The notes beneath the pieces are model-generated. The model ran no database searches. It was not told the DNA's origin and saw nothing but the letters and a program-made list of their open reading frames with translations. A stretch of 49,794 nt of DNA from an uncultured Clostridia bacterium. Lineage in GTDB: Bacteria > Bacillota > Clostridia > Oscillospirales > Oscillospiraceae. Positions within the stretch are counted from its first letter, which is position 1; the number at the start of each line of letters is the position of its first letter. The DNA lies in NCBI GenBank assembly GCA_947176425.1, contig CAMWQV010000001.1, positions 1-49,794 on the forward strand, in the 5' to 3' direction. Of the stretch, positions 7,883 through 16,639 are shown in pieces. The position numbers and the translations under genes were made by a program.

Positions 7883-8770
7883 TTAGGCGAAGGGCAGGGG
7901 CGCATCCCCATCGTCGTGGGGCGGAGCCTCCTCGAAGGGATTGTCCCCTCCCATCATGGCAGCGTACTCCGCATCGTCCGGGGTGACATCCACGGGTCTG
8001 CCCTGGGTGGGGGCCGCCGTGTGGGTGTACTCGTCCAGGCTGATGGTCATTTCCTTGTACTTGTCCTTGAACTGCCGGCGCATCTCCTTCGCGGCGGCGG
8101 CGATCTCCGGAGGCAGGATGCCCTTCTTCTCGATGACCACCGTGCTGTAATCAATGCCGTTGGCGTTCGTAGCCTTGGCCAGCTTGAAGGTCAGGAGCAG
8201 GCCGGTGTAGGGCGTGCCCTTCGCCAGGATGCGGTTGAGGGTCTTGTTGACCTCCTTGATAGACGTGGGCGGAACCGTCAGGAGGTAGAAGTTGGGGTCG
8301 CCGTTGCGCATCATGTAGATGCGGCGCATATTCTTGCAGGCTTTCCCCTTGCCGCCCTTAGTGTCGGAGCCGTAGGCGTTGTAGGGGCAGTGTTCGCAGT
8401 CCTCCAGGGCGCCGGTCTGCGTGTTCAGGCCGTTCTTGCCGTCCATGCTGGAGCAGACCGGAATCTTGTCCTCCGGGTTGTTGCTGGTGCCGAAGGCGTT
8501 CGGCCAGTAGCCGTTGAGCCGGTGGGTGAAGATCACCACTCCATCGATCTCCTTGAGGTACTCCTCATCGCCCTCATCGTCCCCCTGGACCTCATAGGCC
8601 AGCTTGCCGCCAGCGGGGATCTTGATCATGCAGCAGGAGATGCCGCTCTCGTCCTCCAAATCCTCCATCTGGTCTTTCAGTTCCGCCAGTTCCTCCTCGG
8701 AAAGGCCCTCGAAGGGGGTCGCAATTCTGAAGTCGCCCATCAGGGCCAGTTCGTTTTTCTTGTTCGCCAT
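7883..8770 (-). CDS. Probable phage ssDNA-binding protein (acidic C-terminal tail)
   Basis: 295 residues with a central four-Cys cluster (PVCSSM ... DCEHCPYN ... ACKN) likely to bind zinc, a beta-rich core, and an acidic C-terminal tail rich in Asp/Glu/Pro ending DAPLPFA. Acidic tips ending near a Phe are characteristic of SSB-type proteins that recruit replication partners. The position between primase/helicase and Gp157-like genes agrees. No OB-fold SSB signature is obvious, so this is a functional inference. A good GGAGG precedes the ATG. Confidence 0.55.
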   Translation of the reverse strand: MANKKNELALMGDFRIATPFEGLSEEELAELKDQMEDLEDESGISCCMIKIPAGGKLAYEVQGDDEGDEEYLKEIDGVVIFTHRLNGYWPNAFGTSNNPEDKIPVCSSMDGKNGLNTQTGALEDCEHCPYNAYGSDTKGGKGKACKNMRRIYMMRNGDPNFYLLTVPPTSIKEVNKTLNRILAKGTPYTGLLLTFKLAKATNANGIDYSTVVIEKKGILPPEIAAAAKEMRRQFKDKYKEMTISLDEYTHTAAPTQGRPVDVTPDDAEYAAMMGGDNPFEEAPPHDDGDAPLPFA

Positions 8771-8790
8771 TGTCTTTTACCTCCGTTTTT

Positions 8791-9300
8791 TTATTGGTCT
8801 TCGGCGGGGGCATCCCCGCCAGCTTCTCCGGCATCCGCCGGCACGGCTTCCTCAAACTCACCGTCCGACGTCAATTCATCCATGGGAGTGCGCTCCGGCT
8901 CCGTTCTCTCCGCTGTGTACAGGTCGCGCAAGGTGCGCTGCATCCTGGCCGCAGCGTGGATGATGATGGTGGCGGCCTCCAGGGTGCTGTTGCAGATGGA
9001 ACTCGTGGCGTCAAGGGCGGGAAGGTTCGGGTCGGAAAGGGTACCGAGCAGGGACGCGGTGTCATCCTTGATGGATTTGACGGCGCCGGAGATCTTCGCC
9101 AGCTGCTCGGCTGCGATGCCGTAGGCTTCGTGGCGGTTGCGGACGAAGGGCGGGGCCACCATGCTCTCAAGGGCCACCTGCCGGTAGTGCTCCTGGATCA
9201 GCTGGCCAGCGTCGCTGACGGCTTTCGCAGAAAGCTCCTCGATGGCGATCTGCAGCTTGGGCCGGGTGTCCAGCTCCATCTGCTCGTAGGGTTCGCTCAC
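8791..9300 (-). CDS. Hypothetical helical phage protein
   Basis: 169 residues, starting with GTG that overlaps the previous stop as GTGA, with a GGAGG about 8 nt upstream. It is helical throughout and ends in a low-complexity acidic/Ala/Gly tail (about residues 130-169). No recognised family. Tight coupling to the Gp157-like gene and the ssDNA-binding candidate suggests a recombination or replication accessory. Confidence 0.6.
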   Translation of the reverse strand: MSEPYEQMELDTRPKLQIAIEELSAKAVSDAGQLIQEHYRQVALESMVAPPFVRNRHEAYGIAAEQLAKISGAVKSIKDDTASLLGTLSDPNLPALDATSSICNSTLEAATIIIHAAARMQRTLRDLYTAERTEPERTPMDELTSDGEFEEAVPADAGEAGGDAPAEDQ

Positions 9301-9737
9301 TTGCGGCCCCCTCCCTTCTTCGCCGTTTCGCGGCGGCGCCCGATGTCATAGGTTTCGTAGACCGTGACCACCTTGGCCAGCTCCTCCGACAGTTCCCCGT
9401 GCTCCTCCACATAGTCCTTCATGGTGGACTGGAGGGTGCGGCTGTCCACCCGCTCTACGATGATGTCCCCCAGGCCCTCCTCCCGGAGGGTGTCGAGGAA
9501 GTTCACTCCGGCCTCGGCCAGAGCCTCCTCCGACCGCTTGCTGTAGATGGTCTTTTCCTGGAGGGTGAACCGGTACCCGCCCGTGGCAATGCTGGGGCAG
9601 TCATCATCCACCATCTGCTGGGCGATCTGGGCCTTCGCCGCCTCGATGGCGGCATTGTTTTCCTTGGTCTGCGCGGCCAGGGCCTCCTTCGTCTCCAGGA
9701 GACTCTGGTAGTTTTTTACCATGTCAAGCAGTTCCAT
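9297..9737 (-). CDS. Gp157-like protein (siphovirus Gp157 family)
   Basis: 146 residues. A coiled-coil N-terminal helix rich in Ala/Glu/Lys is followed by a beta-rich segment (YRFTLQEKTIYSKRSEE) and a Lys/Arg-rich end. This order (helical N-terminus, then a short domain with the K.S.. motif) resembles the siphovirus Gp157 family, often annotated near SSB and recombinase genes as a possible host-recombinase modulator. Assignment is by pattern, not by alignment. Confidence 0.6.
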   Translation of the reverse strand: MELLDMVKNYQSLLETKEALAAQTKENNAAIEAAKAQIAQQMVDDDCPSIATGGYRFTLQEKTIYSKRSEEALAEAGVNFLDTLREEGLGDIIVERVDSRTLQSTMKDYVEEHGELSEELAKVVTVYETYDIGRRRETAKKGGGRK

Positions 9738-9759
9738 AGTTGTCCATCCTTTCTGCGCC

Positions 9760-10002
9760 TTAAGGGCGTACTCCGTTCAGCACCCTGGCGCATCCCCAGT
9801 TAGCCGGGTTATCATCATCAATGGCAACGATGCCCGATTTGTCTTTGCTAACGGTGATGACAGGGGGCAGATACACATAGGCCATACACTTGTGCCCAAT
9901 GCAGGGCTGGAATCGCTCCCGCTCGACCGCTCTGCCGGTTATGTCATTGCTTTCTCGCTCGACCACCTTCCTGAAGGGGCAGAGCTTCGTTTTTTTGCTC
10001 AC
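9760..10002 (-). CDS. Small four-cysteine protein
   Basis: 80 residues from a GTG start (GGGAGG about 8 nt upstream). Cysteines at about 8, 34, 39 and 71 (LCPFRK, PCIGHKCMAY, WGCARV) suggest a metal-binding fold, possibly zinc or Fe-S. Similar short Cys proteins occur in early regions of clostridial phages without assigned function. It lies 13 nt after the helicase stop. Confidence 0.6.
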   Translation of the reverse strand: MSKKTKLCPFRKVVERESNDITGRAVERERFQPCIGHKCMAYVYLPPVITVSKDKSGIVAIDDDNPANWGCARVLNGVRP

Positions 10003-10015
10003 AGATGTTCCTCCC

Positions 10016-11382
10016 TTAGAAGAATTGTCGCCAGTCGTCCACGATGGTCTTTGCCAGATCTTCCTTGGCAGCCAGCGATTTAAGGATCAGCTCATCCACC
10101 GTCTTCTCGGCCACCAGGTGGATGTATGTGCAGGGGTGCCGCTGGCCAATGCGGTGGATGCGGCTCAGGCTCTGCTCATAGGTGGCGTAGTTGAAGTTCT
10201 CCGAGTAGTACACGCAGGTGTCCGCCGCTGTCAGGGTGATGCCGGTACCCGCTGTGTCGATCTGGCCCACGAAGACCATTGTGGCCGGGTCGGTCTGGAA
10301 CTGCTGGACGATGTCGCCCCGCAGTTCCTTCTTGATGTCCCCGTAGATGGCCACAGTCTGCATCCCGTGCTTGCCGATCATGTCGGTGGCCAGCTTGATG
10401 ATCTCCATCACCTCCGGGATGAACCGGGCGAAAATCACCAGCTTTTTCTTTCCCTCCACCACATAGTCCTGGAGAATATCCGCCAGGGCGTCCAGCTTGC
10501 CGCGGCTCACCAGCTGCGGCTTCGCTGCGTCATCCTCCACCAGGAATCCCCCGGTGAATTGCTGGAGCCGGAGCAGCTTGGTCAGAACCGTAGTGGCTGT
10601 GATGGTGCCGCCGCCGTCCAGCTCCGCATAGCTGTCCCGCCGCAGCCGGTCATAGAGCGTCCGCTCCTTTTTGCTGAGAGTGATGTACCTGTTTTCAAAG
10701 GTCTGCTCCGGCAGGTCGAGCGCCTCCTCCTTGGTCACCCGGTAAGCGATGCTGTGTTCCTTCTTGATGAGTGTGTCCAGGTCGCGGTACTGCACGATCT
10801 GCTTTCGGTTGAAACCGCCCATCACGCAGTACCGGCCGCGGAAGGCGTAGAAGTTCTGGCCGAAAATGGTGGGGTCGAGGAAGCGGTACTGGCTGAAGAT
10901 GTCCACCGCCTCGTTCTGCACCGGGGTACCGGAGAGGATCATCTTGTACCGGGCCTTGTCACCCAGCTGGTGCATGGCCTTGCTCTGTGCCGCATTGTGG
11001 GTTTTGATGCGCTGGCTCTCATCCGCAATGATTAGGTCAGCGTCGAAGGCCAGGAGGCGGTCGAAGATGTCTTCCCGCCAGGTGGACTCGTAGTTGATCA
11101 CCGCCACCTTCAGCGCCTGGAAGGGGAACTTGTCCAGGTCGTCCAGGGCCTTCAGCCGGGATTTCTTGTCGCCCAGCAGCACCTTGACGGTGTACTTGAA
11201 GTCGGCGTAATCGTGGAACTCCTTCGGCCACACCGCACACACGCTGGTCGGCGCCACAATCAGCACCTTGCTGACCTTCCCCATCTGGTACCCGGCCCCG
11301 ACCGTGGCAATGGCCGTCAGGGTCTTGCCTAACCACAGCCCATCTCAAAAAGGAATCCGAACCCTTTACCTTGGGCTGTCAT
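10016..11382 (-). CDS. SNF2-family helicase, C-terminal segment, frameshifted at Walker A
   Basis: A superfamily 2 DEAD/DEAH helicase. Visible motifs are LIVAPTS (Ia), IIADESQRIKTH (II), ILSGTPVQN (III) and SRIHRIGQR (VI). The open frame from 11284 lacks motif I. Upstream, an ATG at 11382 (ATGA overlap, GGGAGG) reads GKGFGFLFEMGCG and then hits TAG; the reading resumes in another frame as GKTLTAIATVGAGYQ. Removing five bases (11327-11331) restores EMGCGKT. The region before motif I is also missing here and appears 4.6 kb away at 16016-16384. A truncated product starting at 11284 would lack ATP binding. Confidence 0.85.
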
Positions 11383-12653
11383 GCGGCATCACCTCCCATC
11401 TGCTCCAACGCAGCCTTCACCGCCTGCCGGAGTTTGGCGGCCTGCTCCTCGTTGTCCTGAGCAATGCGGCCCAAGACCTCTATCATCTTCCCGTAGGTCT
11501 CCTGCCAAGTAGCCCAGCGCACCTTGAACTCGGCCACGTTGGGATCGGAAGCGGCCAGTTTCTTTTCCAGATTGCGGATCTGCTCGGCACCTTCGGCCTT
11601 GGCCTGATTCACCGCCTCGGCGGTCAGGGCATCCTTTTCCTCCTGGGTAAGCTCCCGAACCTCCGGCTCCTTGGCCTTCAGTTCGGCCAGTTCCTTTTGG
11701 GCGGTAGCGAGGGAGTCCTCGGCGGCCTTGCGCTTTTCATCGGCCTGTTTCTTGGCGTCCTTGGCCTTGTTGACCTTCTCCGTCATCTCCTCGATGGCGG
11801 CCTTCCGGGCGGCCTCCACCGCCGCTGTGTCGGCCTCGGCGGGCCGGTTCCGCAGTTCCTCCAGCTCCCGAACCAGCCGGGTGTGCTCATCCTCGGCGGC
11901 CTGGGCCGCAGTGTTGGCCTCGCTCAAGGCATCCTGAAGCCGCTGGGCTTTCTCCCGCTGCTTTTCAAGCGCCTCCTTCGTTTCCCGTGCTTCCCTGCGG
12001 GCCTCGGTCGTTTCCACATCGGCGGCAGTCAGTTTGGCCTTATAAGTACGGCTCTGATCAGACAGTTCCTCCCGGAGCCGCTCTGCCTCCTGCCGGAGCC
12101 CGCGGGCCTCATCCTCGGCAGCGGCGGCCTTTTCCTCGGCCTCATTCCTGGCCTTCAGCGCCTCGTTCAGTTCACGGGTGGTCATGTGTTCAACGTCGTT
12201 CTCGGCAGCAAACCGCGCCCGCTCCTCCTCATCCGGGATGGCAAGCAGGCTCAGCGCCTTGGAGAAGGTCAAATTCCCAAACGTCTGGGATTTCGGGACA
12301 CCGCCGAACAAACTCTGCTGGCTGTCCCCGTACTCCCGGTAGACCTTCATGAAATTCTGTGCGGCAGAGGGGGAGTAATCCAGCTCCCTCTTCAACCACG
12401 CGCCCCACTCGCCGTGGGGGAGCATAGCCTTGGCCTCCTCCAGCCGCCGCCCAATCTCAATGGCATAGCTGAGGATGATGCCCCGCGCCTGGCTCTGCAG
12501 GGTGCGGATCTCGAAAGCCACGGCCCCCGCAGTTCTGGCCGGGGGCTGGGTGCCCTCCAGGGGAGCCGGCGGGCCGCCTACCCCGTATTCCTCGCTAAGG
12601 AACTTCCCGTCGTCGGGTTCGCCCCCGACCGTCTGTACTTCCATTTCGCTCAT
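11379..12653 (-). CDS. DUF3102-type protein with long coiled coil
   Basis: 424 residues. The N-terminal 150 residues contain the DUF3102 pattern (IGRRLEEAKAMLPHGEWGAW, YSPSAAQNFMKVYREYG). Residues about 165-400 are almost wholly coiled coil, rich in Ala/Glu/Lys/Arg. Function is unknown; the ParB-associated KfrA-like layout suggests DNA-associated filaments. It overlaps its neighbours at both ends by ATGA. Its coding sequence contains one copy of the dispersed palindrome (12275-12290), encoding KSQTFGN. Confidence 0.72.
   Translation of the reverse strand: MSEMEVQTVGGEPDDGKFLSEEYGVGGPPAPLEGTQPPARTAGAVAFEIRTLQSQARGIILSYAIEIGRRLEEAKAMLPHGEWGAWLKRELDYSPSAAQNFMKVYREYGDSQQSLFGGVPKSQTFGNLTFSKALSLLAIPDEEERARFAAENDVEHMTTRELNEALKARNEAEEKAAAAEDEARGLRQEAERLREELSDQSRTYKAKLTAADVETTEARREARETKEALEKQREKAQRLQDALSEANTAAQAAEDEHTRLVRELEELRNRPAEADTAAVEAARKAAIEEMTEKVNKAKDAKKQADEKRKAAEDSLATAQKELAELKAKEPEVRELTQEEKDALTAEAVNQAKAEGAEQIRNLEKKLAASDPNVAEFKVRWATWQETYGKMIEVLGRIAQDNEEQAAKLRQAVKAALEQMGGDAA
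12275..12290. repeat. Dispersed palindrome copy 2, inside the DUF3102 gene
   Basis: TCCCAAACGTCTGGGA on the plus strand, the reverse orientation of the copies at 1337, 25666 and 46156. Its retention inside a coding sequence argues against a role only as a transcription terminator. Confidence 0.6.
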
Positions 12654-14410
12654 GCTGCTGCTCCTTTCTTCCTGGGTAATTTCGGGTTGCCCTTCTTATC
12701 ACGCCTGCTGCCCTTTTGCAGCCAGTCCAGCCAGGTATCAATGAACTCCCGGTAGACCTCTCTCGGATCGGGTGCAAAGCGTCCCTTGGCGGTATGTACG
12801 CCCTCGTTTTTGAACCCGTGGATCTGTACCAGCTTGTTTCCGTTCATCTCAATCGTCAGCCAGGGCTCGTTGGGTTTTTTGACCTTCCGCATGAAAAGGA
12901 TGGTCGTTTTCCCCTGGACGTGGCGATCTGCATAGCCGCTCACACAATGCTGGAGTTTGCGGCCCTCTTCCAAAATCTCATCCTTGCCCATGGGAACTCG
13001 GATCACATACCCATCCATCGAAAATCCGTATTTTTTCTCCAGCTTGGCACGGAGTTTTTCGTACTCCTTTTCTGCCTTCTGGACCAGGCGGACGCGCTCG
13101 GCCTCCGCTGCCTCCCTCTGGCGCGCCCATTCCTGCTCCTGGCGCGCCCGCTCACGGGCCAGTTTTTCCCGGTGCTCCTTCGTAGCTTTATCGTGGGCCT
13201 CGCCCAGATTCCTCGGAAGGAGGACATTGTCCCGGTGGAGTTGGTAACCCATCGCCTCGGCGGCGGTCAGGTAGTCCTCCCAAAACCGCAGGGCCGATCC
13301 AATGCTCTGCATCCCTCCGTATTGGGCACATCCCACATAGCCGTCCAAATATCGAATCAGCCTTTCCGGGGCCAGATTCCACTTCTTTGCCGCTTGGAAA
13401 GTCCCTCTGACGTTCAGCCCCCTGGTCATCCATTCCACACACGCTGTCAAGGAAATGCGGCCCTTCAGCTTTTTGTGCAATTCCAAGATTTGAATGTCGC
13501 GGTTTGTACCCAGGAAAATTTTCATGTCCTGGCGGTTCAGCCCGAAGGCTTTCGCCGGGTTGGGCTCATTCCAATCGATGACTGCGGCGTGTTTCACGCC
13601 CCGGTCCACCAAATCTGTGACAACATTCTTCATCCCAGCTTTCATCAGCATCTCAATCTGCCGGGGGTAGAAACAGCAGGCGGTCAGGAACTCCAGGAGC
13701 CGGCTGCCACTCAGGTTGAAATCTGCCGCACAGCAGTAGCGGAAGGGACTCTCTTGGATCTCATCCAGTCCAATCACATCGTAGCCGATGCCATAGTCCG
13801 CATTCGCATAGAATGGAGCGTGTATGCGCCAGCGGCCTTTGGTGAGTGGACCATCCTGCTTTTCGATGTGTCCGAAGTGGCTGTTTCCGTACCAGCTGCG
13901 CGTGGTTTCCTCGGCCAGCCCTGGCCGGAAACGATACACTCCCACCAGCTTGTATGTAGGATCTCCTGCCAAGTCATAGCCCGCCGTATAGTGCTTGCTA
14001 CAGTCATAGGCCCTGGCCCACAATGCTCCCCGGTACCATCGCAGGACTACCGCCCGCCGATAGCTGGAAAGGTTTTCTCGCTTGCCGGTGTATCGCATTT
14101 CCTTCACAATGGCCGGCTTTCCGCAGAAAGGGCATTCCACGCTGGGCTTTGCAGGTTCACACCACCGATTCCTCGGTTCCCGCTGGTGGGGTTCCCACAT
14201 AACCGACATGAAGTTCCGCTCCGGCGTGGTTACCCTCATGTCCTCGATTCCCACCGTTGTGTGCTCATGGCAGCAGGTAGTCCAAATCTCCTCGGTGTAG
14301 GAGCGGCGAAAAATGTAGGTAGGGAACAGGGCGTTGATGGCCTCCAGCTCTCCATCCCGCAGGGGTGGCGCTGACTTCGCAAACCGCTCGGCTTTCTCCT
14401 GCTCTGTCAC
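12650..14410 (-). CDS. pcfJ: PcfJ-like protein
   Basis: 586 residues from GTG at 14410 (AAGGAGG about 8 nt upstream); an earlier in-frame ATG at 14503 lies inside the PcfK gene and has no good binding site. Two Cys pairs near the N-terminal third (CPFCGK) may bind zinc. The C-terminal PcfJ signature LQHCVSGY is followed by LTIEMNGNKLVQIHG. PcfJ and PcfK are paired proteins of conjugative plasmids and phages with undefined biochemical function. The basic coiled segment lies about residues 395-450. Confidence 0.8.
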   Translation of the reverse strand: MTEQEKAERFAKSAPPLRDGELEAINALFPTYIFRRSYTEEIWTTCCHEHTTVGIEDMRVTTPERNFMSVMWEPHQREPRNRWCEPAKPSVECPFCGKPAIVKEMRYTGKRENLSSYRRAVVLRWYRGALWARAYDCSKHYTAGYDLAGDPTYKLVGVYRFRPGLAEETTRSWYGNSHFGHIEKQDGPLTKGRWRIHAPFYANADYGIGYDVIGLDEIQESPFRYCCAADFNLSGSRLLEFLTACCFYPRQIEMLMKAGMKNVVTDLVDRGVKHAAVIDWNEPNPAKAFGLNRQDMKIFLGTNRDIQILELHKKLKGRISLTACVEWMTRGLNVRGTFQAAKKWNLAPERLIRYLDGYVGCAQYGGMQSIGSALRFWEDYLTAAEAMGYQLHRDNVLLPRNLGEAHDKATKEHREKLARERARQEQEWARQREAAEAERVRLVQKAEKEYEKLRAKLEKKYGFSMDGYVIRVPMGKDEILEEGRKLQHCVSGYADRHVQGKTTILFMRKVKKPNEPWLTIEMNGNKLVQIHGFKNEGVHTAKGRFAPDPREVYREFIDTWLDWLQKGSRRDKKGNPKLPRKKGAAA

Positions 14411-14423
14411 TGCGTCCGCCTCC

Positions 14424-14813
14424 TTACAAAAAATCCTCAAGGGACAGGATCTTGCGCTCGGCCTTCGGTGCCAGCGTCGGCTTCGGCGTCGGCTCATCCT
14501 CAACCTCGACGCTGGCGCAAAGGTTGACGCTCATCTGGAACCGCACATCCGCACCAGGGAAGTAAAACTGTACCGCCCGGCGGAACGCCTCCAAGTCGGA
14601 GATCGAGCTCCCGCAGCCCTTGGCCACCGCCTTCATGCAATCCGTGAAGGTGCCGCCCTGAACCACCGCCTGGGCAAACTCCGCATCCTGGCGGCAAAAC
14701 CCGTCCAGGGCCTCGCACACGGCGTTCTTCATGGCGCTGGCGTATCTGTCGTAGCTGCCAGCCTTTTTCTCGGCCTCCAGCTTGCTTTTGGCCTGCTCAT
14801 ACCATTCGTTCAT
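14424..14813 (-). CDS. pcfK: PcfK-like protein
   Basis: 129 residues directly upstream of the PcfJ gene, as usual for the pair. The N-terminus is helical (NEWYEQAKSKLEAEK) and the C-terminus ends in ILSLEDFL, a typical short acidic/hydrophobic tail. The small-RNA promoter 14831-14859 lies divergent, immediately upstream of its start. Confidence 0.75.
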   Translation of the reverse strand: MNEWYEQAKSKLEAEKKAGSYDRYASAMKNAVCEALDGFCRQDAEFAQAVVQGGTFTDCMKAVAKGCGSSISDLEAFRRAVQFYFPGADVRFQMSVNLCASVEVEDEPTPKPTLAPKAERKILSLEDFL

Positions 14814-14830
14814 AAAAAACCACCTTTCTA

Positions 14831-14937
14831 TTGCGTCCCGCCGTGAAAGGTGTTATAATTCCTCTCAGGCAAGGACATTTTTCCTGATGTTTCCCAGCCG
14901 CCTGGCCTCTCCGTGTTGCCGCATGGAGAGGCTTTTT
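14831..14937 (+). ncRNA. Candidate small RNA, divergent to pcfK
   Basis: Plus-strand promoter TTGCGT (14831-14836), 17-bp spacer and TATAAT (14854-14859). A rho-independent terminator follows at 14905-14937: stem GCCTCTCC/GGAGAGGC and five T. The predicted RNA starts near 14866 and is about 72 nt, with no convincing reading frame. It starts back-to-back with pcfK and runs antisense to the end of the HNH-gene leader region. Confidence 0.6.
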
Positions 14938-14955
14938 CATGCGCTTTTCATAGCA

Positions 14956-15684
14956 TCACCCCTTTGTATTCTGTAAGGCCAAAGTCGGCACCTCCACCCA
15001 TCGGAGTCCAGTCAGGTCGAGAGTCTCATCCTGTTCTGAAGGTAAATCGTAGTAGCATTCTGTGTGGGGGTCGTTGTACCTGGCACCCATGGCGTCAAGT
15101 TCCGCTCTCGCCCGTTGCAGAGCCTTTCTTACCCACTTGTCATCATCGAAGGTGTAGAGAAAATCGTCCGGCGCAAACACGGAAAATTCAATTGCCAGGG
15201 TACAAAAGCGCCACATGGCATCCTGCCTGTATCCGTTCGCTCTTGCCGCTGCGCTTGAACTGGGGTACGCTTCCACAACGGTCAATCCTCGGTCAATCTT
15301 CAAGACTGGTTTCCGGTTCCATCCTGCAACCTTGCGCCGCATCCGCTCCCGTGAAAGCTCCGACCGAGGGCCAATGCCGATATTGGTCAAAGCGTTATTT
15401 TCGGGATTGTCATCCTTGTGGTATGCTATCCAGCCTTGGGGGATGCTCCCCAAAAAGGTGAGGGCGACCGCCTTGCCAACCTGAACAGTCCTCTGCTTTC
15501 CCTCCCATTTAATCACGATGTGGGTGCCGTATGGGCCCCTTGTGGGGTTGAGTATGGTTGGCGTTTTAAGCCGTGCGCCCTTGCGGTGCTGATCCCGAAA
15601 AGAACGGATGCGGCCCCAATCGCTGACCTGGTACCATCCTCCATAACCAGGCAGGTCCCTCCATTCTTCCATTTGGATTGACAT
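14956..15684 (-). CDS. NUMOD4/HNH homing endonuclease-like protein
   Basis: 242 residues. The N-terminus (EEWRDLPGYGGWYQVSDWGR) is a NUMOD4 motif, followed by an HNH core in which His (AYHKDDNPENNALTNI) and Asn are visible. A NUMOD1-like segment (EAYPSSSAAARANGY) occurs later. This is the layout of free-standing phage homing endonucleases. It lies inside the five-gene block that separates the two halves of the SNF2 helicase, so it is the natural suspect for having mobilised that block; this is inference. Confidence 0.85.
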   Translation of the reverse strand: MSIQMEEWRDLPGYGGWYQVSDWGRIRSFRDQHRKGARLKTPTILNPTRGPYGTHIVIKWEGKQRTVQVGKAVALTFLGSIPQGWIAYHKDDNPENNALTNIGIGPRSELSRERMRRKVAGWNRKPVLKIDRGLTVVEAYPSSSAAARANGYRQDAMWRFCTLAIEFSVFAPDDFLYTFDDDKWVRKALQRARAELDAMGARYNDPHTECYYDLPSEQDETLDLTGLRWVEVPTLALQNTKG

Positions 15685-15690
15685 CCATAT

Positions 15691-16023
15691 TCACCTCCAG
15701 GCCAGCTTCTTCCCACAGCGGTGGCAGAAGGAATGGTTGGGCTTGCACCGCCCGTTGCAGTCGGGGCAATGCCACACACCATCCTTCAAGAAGGCTTTCC
15801 CCGCGACCGCGTGCTTTTGCCGGAGGGCTGCGTCCTGCTTGGCCTGGAGCCGGTAATCGTGAATGATGTCCAAGGCGTCCTCTGCGGTTTTCGCCCCCTC
15901 CTCCGAAATGGCGCAAAGGATGTTGACCGCTGCCTTGCAGGTCTCCGCTGTTTCCTCCGGGCTGGCCGCCCCAATCTGGCCCAGGGTGGTGATGATGCCG
16001 TCCATGGTGATCTTGCTATCCAT
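15691..16023 (-). CDS. Small protein with C-terminal zinc ribbon
   Basis: 110 residues. A helical N-terminal domain is followed by a zinc ribbon at about residues 85-107 (HCPDCNGRC, then FCHRCGKK). Its ATG overlaps the stop of the helicase N-terminal fragment by 8 nt (ATGGATAG), with GGGAGGTG just upstream. No specific function. Confidence 0.65.
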   Translation of the reverse strand: MDSKITMDGIITTLGQIGAASPEETAETCKAAVNILCAISEEGAKTAEDALDIIHDYRLQAKQDAALRQKHAVAGKAFLKDGVWHCPDCNGRCKPNHSFCHRCGKKLAWR

Positions 16024-16384
16024 TTGCTACACCTCCCTTCGGTGCCGTCCACCCGAAGGTCAGCATGGCCATATTCGCGCCGCGCACCTGGTGCGCATAG
16101 AGCGGCATCTTCACCGGGTACTTGTAGAAGGGGGTCGGCTCCGGGTTCACCCGCTCCCGGTCCACCGCGTCCTGCAGGGCATGGAGCTCCCGCCACCGTT
16201 GCTCCACCGTCGGGGGGAGATGGACGATGCTGGTCAGCTTGTCCAGCAGTTCGATGTCGGCGGTTCCGTAAAGGGACTGGCTTTTCTTGTCCCACTTCAT
16301 CTTGTTCCAACTCTTGATGACGGCGAACTGCACATTGTCCACTTCCACCAGGATCAGGGTGTTGCCCTTCAGTGCCATTTTCAT
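16016..16384 (-). CDS. N-terminal segment of split SNF2 helicase
   Basis: 122 residues from ATG at 16384 (ATGA overlap with the preceding membrane gene). The sequence ends with PVKMPLYAHQVRGANMAMLTF, then GW, TAPKGGVANG and stop. The PLY.HQ..GANMA pattern is the Q-motif/pre-motif I region that in phage SNF2-type helicases directly precedes motif I. The segment that should follow (GKGFGFLFEMGCGKT) begins the fragment at 11382. The two parts together make a normal-length helicase. Whether both are expressed and associate is unknown. Confidence 0.6.
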   Translation of the reverse strand: MKMALKGNTLILVEVDNVQFAVIKSWNKMKWDKKSQSLYGTADIELLDKLTSIVHLPPTVEQRWRELHALQDAVDRERVNPEPTPFYKYPVKMPLYAHQVRGANMAMLTFGWTAPKGGVANG

Positions 16385-16617
16385 CTGTACCAACCACCCT
16401 TCCTTGGTTCGCGGAGGTCGGCGATCCAGTCCAGAAGTATCCGTTTCCCGACGTAGTACATGATGGGGAGCAACAGAAGAAGATGTTCCCCGCCGAAGGT
16501 TTCCCGGCCCCACTCAGCCATGGCCTCACTTCTGCCCCACACAAACGCGGCGGCAGTTACCAGGAGCACAGCAGCCAGTTCAAAAATCACTGAGGCCAGG
16601 CTCCGTTTGTGTCTCAT
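16381..16617 (-). CDS. Small membrane protein
   Basis: 78 residues with a basic N-terminus (MRHKR) and two hydrophobic segments (about residues 9-27 and 45-62). It overlaps the helicase N-terminal fragment as ATGA. The binding site before its ATG is AAAGGAG. No family recognised. Confidence 0.55.
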   Translation of the reverse strand: MRHKRSLASVIFELAAVLLVTAAAFVWGRSEAMAEWGRETFGGEHLLLLLPIMYYVGKRILLDWIADLREPRKGGWYR

Positions 16618-16639
16618 CGGTAAAAACTCCTTTCTGCGC

